Assembly: GCA_963573305.1 (NCBI GenBank)
Contig: OY754330.1
Span: 23,563,096-23,627,095, forward strand
Direction of reading: 5' to 3'
From: Pyrrhosoma nymphula
Lineage: Eukaryota > Arthropoda > Insecta > Odonata > Coenagrionidae
DNA length: 64,000 nucleotides
Shown: positions 43,690-56,340 of the stretch, piece by piece
Position numbering within the stretch: the stretch's first letter is position 1
Layout of the letters: every line of letters starts with the position of its first letter
Made by a program: the position numbers and the translations under genes
The notes under the pieces: generated by a model
Databases searched by the model: none
Seen by the model: only the letters and a program-made list of their open reading frames with translations
Told to the model about the DNA's origin: nothing

Positions 43690-43987
43690 GTGATGACTCT
43701 TGCAGTCCTTATGAAGATGTGACTGATGAGGAGGGTGAGGATGAAGAGGAGAGTCGAGAGGAGGAGGCAGAGGGTTCCAAGAAGGGCAGCTGCAATGGGC
43801 GAGGGTCTATAAGGGGGGATGGTATGCCGGGGGTGTTAGGAGATGGCTCGGCAAGGGGAGAAGCATCCAGTCAGTCCGAGGGTGAGGAGTATGAGACGTG
43901 CGACTCGGGTGTCAGTGAGCAGAGCTCTCTGAGCGATGAGGGAGAAAGACACCGTGGGGGGGGAGGGCAGTCGGACTGCAAGCACAA
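43690..43987 (+). CDS. USP20/USP33: USP20/USP33-family deubiquitinase, exon 6 (acidic linker)
   Basis: The exon enters in phase 1 (completing Gly284) and leaves in phase 2 at a GTGAGC donor. It encodes about 99 residues dominated by Glu, Asp, Ser and Gly (EDVTDEEGEDEEESREEEAE, then SG-rich). USP20 and USP33 carry a low-complexity acidic insertion at this same point of the catalytic domain, between the DTQEF segment and the first CxxC. It is probably disordered. Within the exon, 43731-43771 is almost pure purine (GAG-rich). Confidence 0.82.
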
Positions 43988-45227
43988 GTGAGCCATTGAC
44001 CCAAGGCAGTGTGCCATCACTATAGCTTCTTTCTGTAAAAAGAGAGCATTGCTAGGTTTAATAGGATCTGCATCTACCAAGTGTCCACTTGTTAAAAAAA
44101 TTGCAATTTTTAGTACTAAGCTAAATTTTTTTCTGATTTTTAAGTGTGTCCTTTTTGTGGTGTTTTAACAATTTTTAGAATGTCTTGAAATCTAAAAATT
44201 ATTGTTAAAATATCGTTAAAAATTAAAAGTTATTGTAAGAAAATTGAAAAAAAATGAAAATTTCCATAGTGAATGCATGTATTAACTTTCACTCATGAAT
44301 TGATAAGATCATGTTGTAGAGATAAGAAGTTAGATAGTACTGCTATACAACATTTTACTAGATTTAAGTGTTAGCATTCATGAGGAATATTCCAAACTTA
44401 ATAGTAGTTAAAAGATTAATGCAGAAAATGCATGTCCCAGAATTAGTTTTACTTCAAACTTTTATTTCTCTAATTTCATGGTTGATACCTTTGATTAGTG
44501 TAAGCTAAATCTTAGTGTGTATTACACTTTAAAGTGTTGCTTCCACTTCCAAATTTGTCTTATTTCATTAAGGTAAATTAAGGAGTTAGTTTTTCTTAAA
44601 AATTTAAGAAACAAATTTTGTTGCAATTGCTTCTCAAGATTAGAAATCTGTTAGAATCCTTATAAATTAGTACATAATTATTTTATATGTTTTGATTTGG
44701 TAAGGGTTCTTTCACCTTCCTTGAAAAGAAGACTTATCTTTACACGTATTGAATTTCATTAATTAATCAATATTTTCTTAGATTGTTCCGTAATTATCCA
44801 TATGCATTTGATTAGTGGTGAGATTAAAAAGAGAAGATGTTAGTTTACTTCTCCTTTCATCTCCTAACTCTTGAACTATGATTTTGATGAATGACAATTC
44901 TTTTTGGTAGACTCAAAAAATTCTGTTTATCTACATTTTAGTTTCAATTGAATTGAAGTACATATTTTGCATTTTCACTTTTTCTGCATTCAGGCCATCT
45001 GTGTGTATGAGGTTCTGTTATATCGTGATCAGTTTGTCCTGATAATCAATTTTCCTTCTTCTTAACTTGCTGTCTGATAATTGTTTCTTGCGATGCCAGC
45101 ATCATGGTCAAATTTTATCTTAATGTGCTGCATTCAGCTTTTCGTGATGATGAAATTAATGGTTTTGTTCAACCAAGTGTCCCTTGTGATCACCAGTGTG
45201 TATGATTGTTCATCTTTAACATTTTAG
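43988..45227. other. Intron 6: nothing recognised
   Basis: About 1.2 kb of AT-rich intron. TTAAAAATT-type motifs recur in both orientations near 44110-44260, compatible with simple-sequence hairpins only. Confidence 0.5.
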
Positions 45228-45310
45228 GTTGTCCAGATCTCCCTCCCCCCCAACCAATGAGAGAGCTCGCTCCAAGTTGACGGCCACTACACATTGTCAG
45301 TCGATTAAAG
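45228..45310 (+). CDS. USP20/USP33: USP20/USP33-family deubiquitinase, exon 7 (Ser-rich linker)
   Basis: A short exon in phase 2 to phase 1, preceded by ACATTTTAG and followed by GTACAG. It encodes a basic, Ser/Pro-rich stretch (LSRSPSPPTNERARSKL). Little is conserved here in the family, so the call rests on good splice sites, an open frame and exact phase agreement with exons 6 and 8. It could be skipped as an alternative exon only with a frame change (83 bases). Confidence 0.7.
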
Positions 45311-45446
45311 GTACAGCTATTTTTTATCCATTTTTAAGTCCATGCTAATTCAATAAATGAATGTAGTTATAAGGTTGCAGTTACTGATAACTCATTTAGT
45401 GTATTTTTCATATACTTTCAAGTAATCCAAAATTTTTATGCCACAG

Positions 45447-45568
45447 GTCCATCCCAAGGTTCCCCAACTAGGTCAACTCGCAAAAAGCAATTAAAATATC
45501 GCAGCATTATCTCAGACGTATTTGATGGGAAAGTTCTTAGTTCTGTGCAATGTTTGACCTGTGACAGG
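45447..45568 (+). CDS. USP20/USP33: USP20/USP33-family deubiquitinase, exon 8 (first CxxC)
   Basis: Phase 1 to phase 0, 122 bases, acceptor GCCACAG and donor GTAAGA. It encodes RKKQLKYRSIISDVFDGKVL followed by SSVQCLTCDR. The CLTC pair (Cys446, Cys449) is one half of the zinc ribbon in the fingers subdomain that grips ubiquitin. YRSIISD-FDG and the CLTCDR signature match USP20/33 closely. The intron before it is only 136 bp and the one after it 91 bp, unlike the multi-kilobase introns elsewhere. Confidence 0.94.
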
Positions 45569-45659
45569 GTAAGAATTTTTGCATTGATATCTGTAGTGAT
45601 TTAATTCTTGGGGAAATGTGGCTACAAAGTTATTTCATTACCTGATGAATTACTTTTAG

Positions 45660-45797
45660 ATATCCACCCGCGTAGAGACCTTCCAAGACCTGAGTCTGCC
45701 AATTCCCAGTCGAGACCACATTCACATGCTGCATCAAGGGTCGTTAACTCCCCAAAAGGGTGTATCTGCTTGTGCTGATGTGTATGGTGCCAATCAG
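45660..45797 (+). CDS. USP20/USP33: USP20/USP33-family deubiquitinase, exon 9
   Basis: Forty-six codons, phase 0 at both ends, acceptor ACTTTTAG and donor GTACTT. It begins ISTRVETFQDLSLPIPSRD, the conserved USP strand that follows the first CxxC. The second half (HMLHQGSLTPQKGVSACADV) is a variable family-specific loop leading into exon 10. Confidence 0.92.
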
Positions 45798-46382
45798 GTA
45801 CTTAAATTACAGGCACATGTGTATATGTATACTTGTATGTGTTAATGTTTGTTACCTTTTATTATTTTCTAATTATTTGTCTCTCACTCTTTTGGGAGTT
45901 TCTTTCCAAAGGAAAATTATGATTTTCTGTGTATAATCAAGTATAGTTTTAGAAATATTTAGCTCTTATTGACAGATGAAAACCTGTTGCCGACTTATAC
46001 ATAGTAATCACTAGGTAATGTGACTTTTTTGGGGTCAATATTTCAGAATATTGCTGGCATAATGTAATACTTCTCTACTTTACATGAAGAAATGTTGAAA
46101 CACATCCCTTGTGCTAAGCAAGATATTTTATTTTTTATTTTATTTATTTTGTTCACCATTGGCCAATACATGCATAGGCTACATCATAGACAATACATAG
46201 TGCATATGCACGAAAAGTAATTCCGAAGAAAAAATAAATAAACACATAATTATAACACAATATGGATGTAATGTAGTGAATTTTTTTTAGTTACCCATGA
46301 AAAAGACATTCCTTCTAATTAGGGAAATGTTGATTTGATCTTAGGCCCTCTTTTTCAATTGTTTTCACTTTCTGCTTGTTAG
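45798..46382. other. Intron 9: nothing firm
   Basis: It contains a TTTATTTTATTTTATTTATT run near 46125 followed by a segment (46160-46260) that resembles the end of an unidentified interspersed repeat. No protein or RNA boxes seen. Confidence 0.35.
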
Positions 46383-46504
46383 GGTTGGCTGCTTTGGGTT
46401 TTGGATTGGATACGTAGGTGGTTTCTTGGTCCTACTGTCTCCCTTCATGATTGTCTGGCAGCGTTCTTCAGTGCAGATGAACTCAAGGGTGATAATATGT
46501 ACAG
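46383..46504 (+). CDS. USP20/USP33: USP20/USP33-family deubiquitinase, exon 10
   Basis: Phase 0 to phase 2, acceptor CTTGTTAG and donor GTGAGT. It encodes GWLLWVLDWIRRWFLGP, then VSLHDCLAAFFSADELKGDN and MY. The Trp-rich GW--WIRRWF-GP segment and DCLAAFF-ADELKGDNMYSC are specific to USP20/33. The segment between IRR and the GP motif is short, like one of the shorter isoform patterns in the family. Confidence 0.94.
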
Positions 46505-46606
46505 GTGAGTTTACTGTGATTTTGTTCTATGAATTTTGCTGTTTAGAGTGGATTTGGCAAATTTTAATGCTGTCATGTTTTTTCTTTTCATTTGAATAAA
46601 TTTCAG

Positions 46607-46785
46607 TTGTGAAAAGTGCAACAAACTGAGGAATGGAGTTAAGTATTCTAAAGTTCTTGAGCTCCCTGAAATCCTTTGCATCCACTTGAAAAGGTTCAGG
46701 CATGAATTGATGTTCAGTTCAAAAATAAGTAGCTACGTATCATTTCCCCTGGAAGGACTTGACATGCGACCGTACTTACATAAAG
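46607..46785 (+). CDS. USP20/USP33: USP20/USP33-family deubiquitinase, exon 11 (second CxxC)
   Basis: Phase 2 to phase 1. It begins (S)CEKCNKLRNGVKYSKVLEL, whose Cys539 and Cys542 complete the zinc ribbon with Cys446/Cys449, and continues LPEILCIHLKRFRHE, the conserved USP core strand. The donor is GTTGGT rather than the usual GTAAGT or GTGAGT. The alternative GTACAT four bases on would break the frame with exon 12, so the weaker site is the one used. The 12.1 kb intron that follows is the longest of the gene. Confidence 0.93.
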
Positions 46786-48213
46786 GTTGGTACATCATTT
46801 ATGTCTCTTGTACTAGTTCACTTTATTCTCTTCTATTATAAAGAATAGTAATTCACTTTATCAACACCTCTCTTTCCACGTTCAATGTTTGAGGGCCAAT
46901 GCTTTGTCTGTTTAATGGTATGATGAAGTCAAATCTCATCCTTTTAAGTCATTGGAGGCTGTAATACTAAATGTTTTGCACATGAGTTTATTTCTGCAAA
47001 TTGTGATTGCCTTTATATGGAGGTGCTTTTTGTGACACACAAAGAAAAATTTTAGGTTAGTATTTTTGTCTTTTATAGGATAGTGTACTTTTATAGGTGT
47101 TTCATAGGCTTGGACTGATACCTACATTGATACTGTGATATCGATGGTATACTTTGCCAAAACTTATAAATTACCGGTGCTGTTTAATGAAAAATTGCTT
47201 TTATGCTCATTAACTGGACAGTAGTATGCATGGTATAAACGTCAAATAAATAACAATTCTTAACAGCTATCTTTTACTATCTGTACATACATTACAATCC
47301 GTGGAGATTTCCTCCTCTATGCCTTCCTTTTTGTAGAAGTATTTAAAAATCTTTTTTTAGAAATATGACTTGTGTAGCATGTTCAGCTTCGAAGGGGGTT
47401 CTATGGACTGGTATAGTAGTGACGTCAGCAGATTGCTAGCCAACTGTTTCATTTTCCAAACAACTTTAGACGGCCTATCTAATAGCATTGAAAATCTGAA
47501 CTTTGACACTTTATCAATTTATTTTTCACTCATAGAGAGATGTTAGTATTAAATTTAACTGAAATGGTATAATTAATTATGGTGTTAATGATTCCTGTTT
47601 GTATTTGGCTTCATCAGAGATTTTAAAGTACCAGATCTTGATTTCAAAATATATTATTTCCCCAGCACAGCCATGTTCCCTAGAGGTAAGCCGTAATAGT
47701 TACAAATTGTTCTGTAACTGTCTGTGTCGTATGATTCTTATACAGCTATAAATTAGTTCTTTTTAAACAAGTGTTATTAGTTGCTCTACGGACCTGCGAT
47801 AACTATATTTTGCAGTATTTGTTGCAATCAAATTTTGTGAAATTACTCCATGGTGAGATATATTGAATTTTCTCATAAAATTACAATACTAAACTAGAGT
47901 TTTTGGGTAGAGTTATAGATGGTAAACTAGACACTTGCCGCGCCATGCAACAAGATATTTAGTAACTTGTGATGCACGATGTTGGAGTGCAATGGTTAAC
48001 TAGTTGTTATCAAATTATAGCACTATTATTTAGTCATTCCATCGATTATTATTAAAATTAAAATAATCTGCAACAATATTGTGAAGGACATGACTAAGTT
48101 GTTGTCACGACGTTTTTATGATAGTGGGATGATTGCCTCTATGAAAGCATATTGTATTCTCTTCGGGTCAACCTTTTACTCCAAAGATTTTGCAATCTGG
48201 CATGAAACACATA
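46786..48213. other. Start of intron 11: nothing recognised
   Basis: AT-rich intron with no readable protein or matched terminal repeats before the pogo element at 48214. Confidence 0.45.
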
Positions 48214-49284
48214 CTGTATAAACTCGTGTAAGAGGCGCACCTTTCTTCCCAGAAATCGCAGCCAAAAATGAGGGTGTGCCTCTTACACGAATCTGTCCGT
48301 TGCAAAATTCCGTCACCCGAGTTTGAAGGCTAATATCTCAGATATGGCTCAATCGATTTTAAAATGAAGTACATCAAATTAAAGCTTGTTTATTTCTGCG
48401 TTTATTGATGGTGCACAAAACATTTTACCGTTTATATCGATTTCAGTGTGTGCTCAAAAACAGAATTTTAGCGCATTTTCCCGAGTACCGGACGGTTGCA
48501 TCGCATTTACGGCTTCGTAATAACAACGCGGATCAAGATATCGAAATTTCCTTTACAAATATTGTAGCAAAGATCTTTTCTGACAGCTATACGAAGTTTC
48601 ATATTATTTTATGCATTAGTATTTTAGTTATAGATGCAAATGCACGGATCCGTTATTTTCCGTTCCGCGCATCCCTGAAAACCGCCGTTTAGACCTTCTT
48701 CAAGCTCTCGAGTTCATCATCATGAATCCACTTATAAAATGTTAAAGGAATTCGTTGGTTATTCAATATCGATGAACATTTATTTTGGTAAAAGAGCGCG
48801 TTCGACTGCCAGGAGCATGCACGGAAGAGAAAGGGAGAGGCACGCGCTGTTAACCAGTCAGACGGCTATCCGTAAGGCGCGCGAGGGAGTCCACTACAAG
48901 CATTACCTGCGGAGGAAAACCAGTTGTCTTTTCTCTGTGCATGAGTCATTTGGACTCGGTAAATAGTGGCATAAAGGGTGACGCGGCGGGTCGGGCACGC
49001 GGGCGTTCCTCCGCGTCGTCTTGTAGAGGAAAGCCGTTACCAATATGGAGAAACGCCGCGGAAACCTCAGATACAAGTGAATACTTACCTCCGGGGTCTA
49101 TAATTGCCTATGAAAAATGCCACATAAAATATAATAGAATATCGCAAGCGGAAGGCTTTGAAAATGGCCGAAAGTTCGCAGTTAAGCCCGCAAAACCTCG
49201 CAATAGAAGAAAAAAAACTCAAAATTTTTTCTTCAACTTCGACGCATAAAAAGAGGGGTGCGCCTCTTACACGCGTTTATACGG
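48214..49284. mobile_element. pogo-like non-autonomous element, third copy of the 29568 family
   Basis: Ends CTGTATAAACTCGTGTAAGA (48214) and, inward from 49284, CCGTATAAACGCGTGTAAGA, flanked by TA (48212-13, 49285-86); 1071 bp. Its terminal hairpin and the AAAAATTTT-rich block next to the right end match the 29568-32687 composite in inverted orientation. The frames at 48739-49249 are Arg/Ser-rich and do not show a transposase. Confidence 0.87.
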
Positions 49285-49323
49285 TAACCATTTTGTTCCA
49301 AAAGTGAATATCCATTAGAAGTA

Positions 49324-50165
49324 CAGGCAGTCCTCGACTTTCGTACAAAATGCGTTCCCGAAGAAGTGTACGAAAGTCGAATGTATGAAAGACAAACAAT
49401 AGAGTCCCATACTAAATAAGGGTTATGTTCCTGGAGAGTTAAATGTACATACTAAAACCTCATATCAATTGTAAGGAAATTTTATTTTGAATACCAAAAT
49501 TTAAAAATACATTAATTATATTTAAAGCAATACGTATTTACTTTTAAAACTACGTAGTCTTGATAAACGGTTCTAAAAGAATACCATTGTGTACTGAGTA
49601 ACACCTAGACTCAATATATACATATGCATTTCTAATTTTTCCCAAGCAGAAATTAACATTTCACTGATAACGTCCACTATCACTCTAAAGACAAATAACA
49701 AGAAGCATCACGACATTTAATTTTTGGAACCTTAAACTCGATGTCATTTAATTTGTCACAATTAAAGAATCAACAAAATTTCACATTCCTAAACTGGACA
49801 AAAGGCAAGCGAAAATAGACTGACGGTTCCTAGGTACATGCCATACACAACTTCGTGAATTTCGCATTGCAATACCTAGCATTTCGTACATGGTCAAAAA
49901 TTTTATCTTTCCCCTTTACTATTAAACACATAGTTCAACGGCTAAGTTCAATGATCGTCCGATTGTAGCAAAAGATCCTCCCAGTTCAGCACGTCTAATA
50001 ATTCCCAACTTTTGATCGACAGTATTAAGTTTATGCGACCTACGCGTATTTTCGTGGGTCTCAGTCACATCATATTTACGTTTTCTACTCATTCTTATCA
50101 TACGACATTAATTAAATTCAGTAGATATACAAGTTATACCTGACTCTAAGTTAACACTGCCCACA
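49324..50165 (-). mobile_element. Tigger-like element, 3' part lost
   Basis: Begins after TA with CAGGCAGTCCTCGACTTTCG, a Tigger-type terminus; its subterminal CGACTTTCGTAC is followed by the inverted GTACGAAAGTCG. A minus-strand transposase start lies at 49922-50092. The opposite end was not found; the sequence appears to stop where the copia retrotransposon begins, near 50165-50270. Confidence 0.7.
49922..50092 (-). pseudogene. Tigger-like transposase N-terminus
   Basis: A 56-codon minus-strand frame starting MSRKRKYDVTETHENTRRSH and continuing KLNTVDQKLGIIRRAELGGS with FATIGRSLNL: the first helix-turn-helix of the Tigger DNA-binding domain. It then stops; the rest of the protein is absent. 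Confidence 0.65.
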
Positions 50166-50271
50166 GTCACATATACTAGCGAGCAAAAATGCCAGATGAA
50201 ACAGTTGAATGCCGGGATGCGCCATGCACCATTGCAGGAAATCTCCAAATCTTATGGAACTCTGGTTGTCA

Positions 50272-53200
50272 CTAAAAATTACGGTAGGATCTTCTACAAG
50301 TTCTAAAAATTTTAGTTCTCATCCTTAGCCAAAGAACCTCCTTAACAACTTCACACATGGTGTAATATTCAGCTTCTGCTGTGGACAGAGCTGTCACTGA
50401 CTGTTTTTTGCTAAACCAAGATATTGGTGTCCCTGCCACTTTCACAACGTATCCGGATCTTGATAATCTTTCTCCTTTTACCTCATTATAATCTGCATCA
50501 CAATACACTTCTATTTTTGGTTTATTCCCTTGATAAAAATTCTCAATTCTTTAGTCCCTTTTAAATACCTTACAATATGAGTCACATCATTCCAATGCTT
50601 AATCTTTGGTTCCTTATTAAACTGACTGACCTTACTTAATGCAAAGCTAATATCTGGTCTGGTGCATGTAGCTAAATACATAAGTTTGCCTACAGCTGCT
50701 TGGTATCTCTCACATTAAATGATTGATTGGAGGCTTCAGTCCCGTCATCACAATAAATTGGTAAAGGAGCAGATCTAGTATTTGCTTTCTCAAAGTTAAA
50801 CGTTGTTATTACATAATCGATATATTTTATTTGGTCAATATATATCTTTCCCTGCTCTTGGGTAACCTGCATACCTAGAAAATGTGACATTACCAAGATC
50901 TCTGATTTCTAGCTTTGAGTTAAATTTTGATTTGAATAACTCCACCTCGATTTTCTCCCCCCATACTCCTAAATCGTCTACATATAAAGTAACTATTAGG
51001 TTTCGATTTTTGTTCATATATACACACCTATCTTTATGGAGTCTCACTAATCCAAGATCCTTCAATATTAGGTCAACAATCTTATGCCACTCTCTAGCAC
51101 TCTGTTTCAAACCGTACAAACTCCTTTTCAATTTCCTCCCCTTGTCTCCATTCCCATCAACAAAACAGTCAGGTTGCTCTACATATACAGTTTCCTCCAA
51201 GGCACTGTTTAAATACGCAGCTAACACATCTACATGATGTATCTCCCAGCCCTTGGTTACTGACAATGCACATAATAATCTCACTGTTTTCTTTTGCACC
51301 ACTGGGGCGAAGGTTTTTTAAAATTTACACCTTTGACCTGAGTGAAACCTCTTTCAACTAATCTAGCCTTGAAGCATTCTGTGGAACCCTCAAGATTTTG
51401 TTTAACCTTAAATACCCATTTAGTTCCTATTACAGCCTGTTTCTTTGGTCTGTCTACTATCTCAAAAACATCCTTTTTTATTAGTTGTTCCATTTCCTTC
51501 TGCATAGCTTCAATCTATTTATCAGACTGATCACTCTTCAGTGCTTCACTTACTGACTTAGGTTCTATTATCCCCTGACTATCACATTCTAAAATAAATA
51601 AGGATAATTGACAGCATGAACATATTTTTGGTTTTGGTAGTCTGTTACTCCTCACTTCTTGCTTCAAATCTGAATTATCCCAGTTAACATTCACATCATC
51701 CACTTCAGGATCACTTAAATTTAGAATTAATGGAGTGTAATAATCATCTAGTTCTTTCTCATCACACCCTATAAAAACATTTGTACCACTTTCCTCAGAT
51801 AACATAGACTCATTGAAATCATTTACAGCCAACATATTAGAATCAGCAATAACACAATATGTATTTAGTTTCATCATCAGTAATTCTATCAACCACAGGT
51901 TCAAGATTCTTTTCACCACTCACCTGAATATTAGGGATATTCACATCAAATGTTAATTTTTCAGCATATGGAAAACTTTGCTCATTGAATTTTACACTAT
52001 GCACAGTTGTGAACTTTTGTTTAGATGGTAACCATGCCTTAAAACCTTTGACTCCTTTTTCAAAACCTACAAATATACATGAAATGACTCTGGCTTCAAA
52101 TGTGTTATTACCCTTTTCATATAGAGTACCTTTGCAACCAAAAACTTTTAATCTTTGGTAATCAAACATGGTTACATCTCGTCCTTCCCACAAAGCTAAT
52201 GGAATCTGATTGCCTATCGACCTAGAAGGGCACAAGTTTCTTACTGTACATATGTAATTCATTGCTTCAGCCCAAAAACTCAATGGTAAACCGGATTGTA
52301 TTAACATGCATCTTACACCATTCGCCAAAGTTAAATTTGCTCTCTCCGCCACCCCATTCTGTTGAGGTGACTCTGTCATGGTTTTTCTCCTAGAGATCCC
52401 TTGTTCCCGTAAAAAATCAATAAATTCTTGATTAATGTATTCGCCTCCACCGTCAGTTTGTAATGCCATTATTCTTATTCCTTGTTCATTATTTTCAACT
52501 AATGCCTTAAAAATTTTAAAATGCTGGAATACCTCTGACTTGCTTTTTAGGAAGTACACAGTTAAATATCTAGAATAATCATCTACAAACGTTAGGACAT
52601 ACTGGGAACCTCCTAATGATTTTTTGCCTTTCCCCGTGACATCGCTATGAATTAGTTCTAATGGTTAGGTCGATTTTCTGTTACTTGTTTTTTGGAACCC
52701 TTTCTTAGTGGCTTTACCTAAATTACAAACGTCACAGCTGTCATCTAATTTCCCTTTTATTTCTATTACCGGGATTTTCTTTATACCCTCTTCTTGCCAA
52801 TGTCCAAGTCTATTATGCCATTCCATTACACTACTTAATGCTACTGCATTATGAATTTCATTTTTGTCACTATCTCTATCATTTTTTGATTCTTCACACC
52901 CTATTGACACCATGGCCTTGTTCGACATTGCTTCTAGCATGTAAAGTCCCTCTCTCTCTGGAGATTTATAAATATCCTCTCCCTTGAACCTTCCCACACA
53001 GAAATCAGCAAAAGTTTCGCATGAAATTCCCTTTTTCGCCAACTTTGAGCAGGATATAAGGTTATAATTGAAATCTGGTACATATAAAACAGCCGTAAGT
53101 TCCAAAATTATGTTACCACACTTAGATGCTAACCCTACCGTTCCCGTTCCTTCCACTTCAACACTATGTACATAGCCTTTTATTGGTTTTAATGAAATAA

Positions 53201-54215
53201 ATGCCGATTTGTCCTTGCAAATGTAGTCAGTCGATGCGTTGTCCAATATCCACTCTTTATCTTTCATTCTCATAGTCGTCAAATTCACTGCATTTATACA
53301 TGATATCGTCTTCATGCCGCTACATACCGATTTAGGTTCATAATCTTCTTTCCCTTTTTTCCTAATATCTCTATCTCTATTTTCCACTTAATCTCTAGCG
53401 AAATGACCACTCTCTCTGCAATTGAAACATTTTTGATTTCGAGGGCAGTCTCCGGAAATATCTCCCCACTTATTACAAATATAACACTTTCTATCATCAT
53501 TGCTTCTATTTTTCTGCTCCATCAGTGGCCTGGTTTGGGTTGGGTGATAATCGCAATAGCTGCCCCGTTGTCTTCTCCATCCTTGGTTGAAATTTGATGT
53601 CACCACTCAGTGTACCGACTTTTTTTCGTCACAGGCCATCTCGTCTTCTTGCAATAATACAGCTTTAACTTTTCTTGTTGATAGCTCCTTGTCGCCACCC
53701 AGTAATGCAATGGTGACTCTGTGGGTATCGGAAAGACCTGCCAGGAATAGGCCTGCAAGCTGCTTGTCGTTGAGCTCTAATCCGTATCCTGCACTTTGGA
53801 CCACTCTGTTTAATCCTTGTATCTCAGCCATATATTTATTCATCGTTTTCTCCAGTGTTTTAAGTACGTTCATCATTTGCTTCATGACCTTCAGGCATTT
53901 GGTCAATGTAAAAGATGTATAGATTTCCTTTAGGATGTTCCAAGCGTCCTTTGCAAAGTCGTTATCACCAATGTCTTCAATATATGCCTTAGATACATAT
54001 TTAAGTGGGAATGCTAGGGCCTTGCGATTCAGTTGTGCTTGATCGATATTTAAATCATCAACTCGTTCTTCATCAAACCCGGGGTCAATGGCATTCTATT
54101 CTATTCATTGACAGTTCTTTTCTATTAATTCAGCTTTCGCTATTTAGGACCAAGAATAATAATTTGTAGTAGTTAGCTTTTCCATTCCACATTTCGTAGC
54201 CTCTCCATCCGCCAT
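50272..54215 (-). pseudogene. Ty1/copia retrotransposon gag-pol, broken
   Basis: The minus strand from the ATG at 54215 runs Gag, two CCHC knuckles (CYICNKWGDISGDC; CFNCRESGHFARD) at 53388-53606, a protease block (EWILDNASTDYICKDKSAF) near 53250, integrase (TDGGGEY and SPQQNGVAERANLTL) at 51843-52720, RT (HHVDVLAAYLNSALEETVYV; LYVDDLGVWG) at 50690-51505, and RNase H (YCDADYNEV; SKKQSVTALSTAEAEY) at 50272-50508. The order is copia-type (integrase before RT). The protease active site reads DNAST rather than DSGAT. At least six stops or frameshifts break it. Confidence 0.9.
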
Positions 54216-54320
54216 CTTGATCGTTCTTTTATATTTTTTGCCGGCTGTCTCTTCTTTCGTTTCTGCACTTTCTAACAAATTTTTCCGTTCTCAATTCTTT
54301 TTTACTCTTTACTGAGCGCC

Positions 54321-54334
54321 CTGGGCCCATAACC
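54321..54334 (-). other. copia-type primer-binding site
   Basis: On the minus strand GGTTATGGGCCCAG directly follows ACGACA, the inferred end of the 5' LTR. Drosophila copia uses a very similar site, complementary to the middle of the initiator methionine tRNA (half-tRNA priming). Placement after an LTR ending in CA supports the reading. Confidence 0.6.
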
Positions 54335-55077
54335 TGTCGTTATTTCAATTAAGATCTCATAATTACTTTATAAATTCAAAACTTATAACTAGGGATAGGA
54401 AAATTTCGCGATTGCGAATTTTGAGAATTTATACAAAAATGTCCTAGGAGTGGTAATTAGTTACAACATACTGACTGGGGAAATGACTTTTGAACTTGCG
54501 AAATGTCGCGAATTGTGCCCAAAAATGCGAATTTTCATTGTTTTGTGAGAAAATGGTTGGAAGTACATTTCAAAAGCAAGAAAAACATTAAAATTGCAAG
54601 AAAATGTTCTCAATTCAATTTAAACGAACTTGCGTGCAAATATTGCTGAGGTATGCGGAAGTTTGCAGTTCATCGTAGCATAACCGGTGTTACGATAACA
54701 ATCGCGGGAGGATGACATCGGGTGCTTTCGATTTACGGTGATAACCGGCAATACACAGCTAGTCACGCCGCGGTGCTTTCTATTTACAATTAGTGGAATA
54801 ACCACTTATCGGAATCTATGATCGGTGGCTCTCCACTCCGAGGTGAGTGGAACAAAGGAAAAGCAATATGCGCATTTATTCTAAGTAATCTGCTACAGCA
54901 GGGTTTCTCAAACTTTTCCTGTGATGGAACACTTCGTAAATCCTGAAACTTTAACGGAACACCTTGTGGACTTCACATATATTAAACCATTGCGTTTAGG
55001 TAGCAGCATATAAAGCCATTATAGGTTACTCGGAACACCCATTAGCCTTCCGCGGAACATAGTTTGGGAATCCCTGA

Positions 55078-55560
55078 GCTACAGATTTGAAGACGAGACG
55101 GACTGCGCATGTGTGAATAGCCACTTTGAGTTGTTTCATTTCAATGGGCTTGTTCGCCAAGAGTTTTTTAATGCCAATTATAGTTTGAAAACTAAAGAGA
55201 CGTATTTTTCTGATTTTTTTATTTTGGGTCTGATTTGTTCATAACAGTCTGCTACGGATTTGAAGATGAGACGGACTGTGCATACGTGAATATCCACTTT
55301 GAGTTGTTTCATTTCAATGGGATCGTTCACCAAGAGATTTTTAATGCTAATTATAGTTTGAAAACTAAAGAGACGTATTTTTCCGATTTTTTTAATTTTT
55401 TTTTTCTGATTTGTTCATTAGTCTACTACGGATTTGAAGATGAGACGGACTGCACATGCGTGAATAGCCGCTTTGAGTTGTTTCATTTCAATGGGCTTGT
55501 TCGCCAAGAGTTTTCTTAATGCCAATTCTGATAGAGTTTGAAAAATAAAGAGAGACATAT
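55078..55560 (+). repeat. Three tandem units of about 174 bp
   Basis: Units beginning CTACAGATTTGAAGACGAGA (55078), CTACGGATTTGAAGATGAGA (55251) and the same again (55426), each followed by GCGTGAATAGCCACTTTGAG-like sequence. They are nearly identical, so the array is recent relative to the rest of the hAT element. An open frame through two units (55235-55519) is repeat-derived. Confidence 0.9.
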
Positions 55561-56161
55561 TTTTCTGTTTTTTGATCCGTCGCCTGCTTTTCAAATTATC
55601 AGCGTCGAAAAATCGGGGTTCTTAACCCTTTCACATAAAAGAACCAACATGAAAAGTTTTGAAGTCACTTGCTGCTCTGTCCAATCACGATGGGTGGTAT
55701 GCAGCATTCCCCTTCCCTCGCTTTCCAGCAAGCAATTAGAAACTGAACTGGATCTCTGATGACGTCACGAACTTTTTGAGTGGGCGGCAAGTTTCATTAA
55801 TTTTTGTTTTTGATTTAAGAGGGAGTGGCTGAATATAGAAGAATTTTGTCTCCACCGAAAATCTATTTTCCAATCCATCTACTGAATTCGTGAATTAAAT
55901 TGCAATTTCGCATCATAGTGAAAGACCTTATTGCAATGGTTGCGTAGCTGGCTTTAAAGCACCAATCAAGGCCAACTACGACATCAATATAATTGTCGAT
56001 ATATTTATTTATTGCGTGGCACCAAGATTGATTTTATTGTTTGAATCTCTAGTTTTTAGCCATTTCCGTCAAATCACTGTTTGTTTTCCAGTGACAATTG
56101 TTTAGTATCCTAGTTTTATTCCTGGTTTCTGTGCTTGCAAGTGATTTTGACGAGTTATTGA

Positions 56162-56340
56162 GATGCCGAATGCAAAATTAAGTGCAAGAGACCCAGCTTT
56201 CCAGTATCAAAAAGATGGATTTTATTGTATCGATAAAAGTACGGTCATGTACATATTCTACAATTGTCAGGTTGCTTGGGACAGACTCAATTAGAAAAAT
56301 TTAAAGTCTTCGAAGAACGTAACTGCAGAAAACTTTCACA
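56162..56340 (+). pseudogene. Possible BED-finger remnant of the hAT transposase
   Basis: MPNAKLSARDPAFQYQKDGF and YCIDKSTVMYIFYNCQVAWD resemble the opening of hAT-derived BED proteins of the CGGBP1 type, where a second Cys precedes V-W-R. One of the zinc Cys residues and the histidines are not seen, and a stop follows WDRLN. Weak. Confidence 0.35.

Noticed and set aside
48739..49249. Open frames with an Arg/Ser-rich protein
   Set aside because: They lie entirely inside the non-autonomous pogo copy, overlap in two frames and show no transposase motif.
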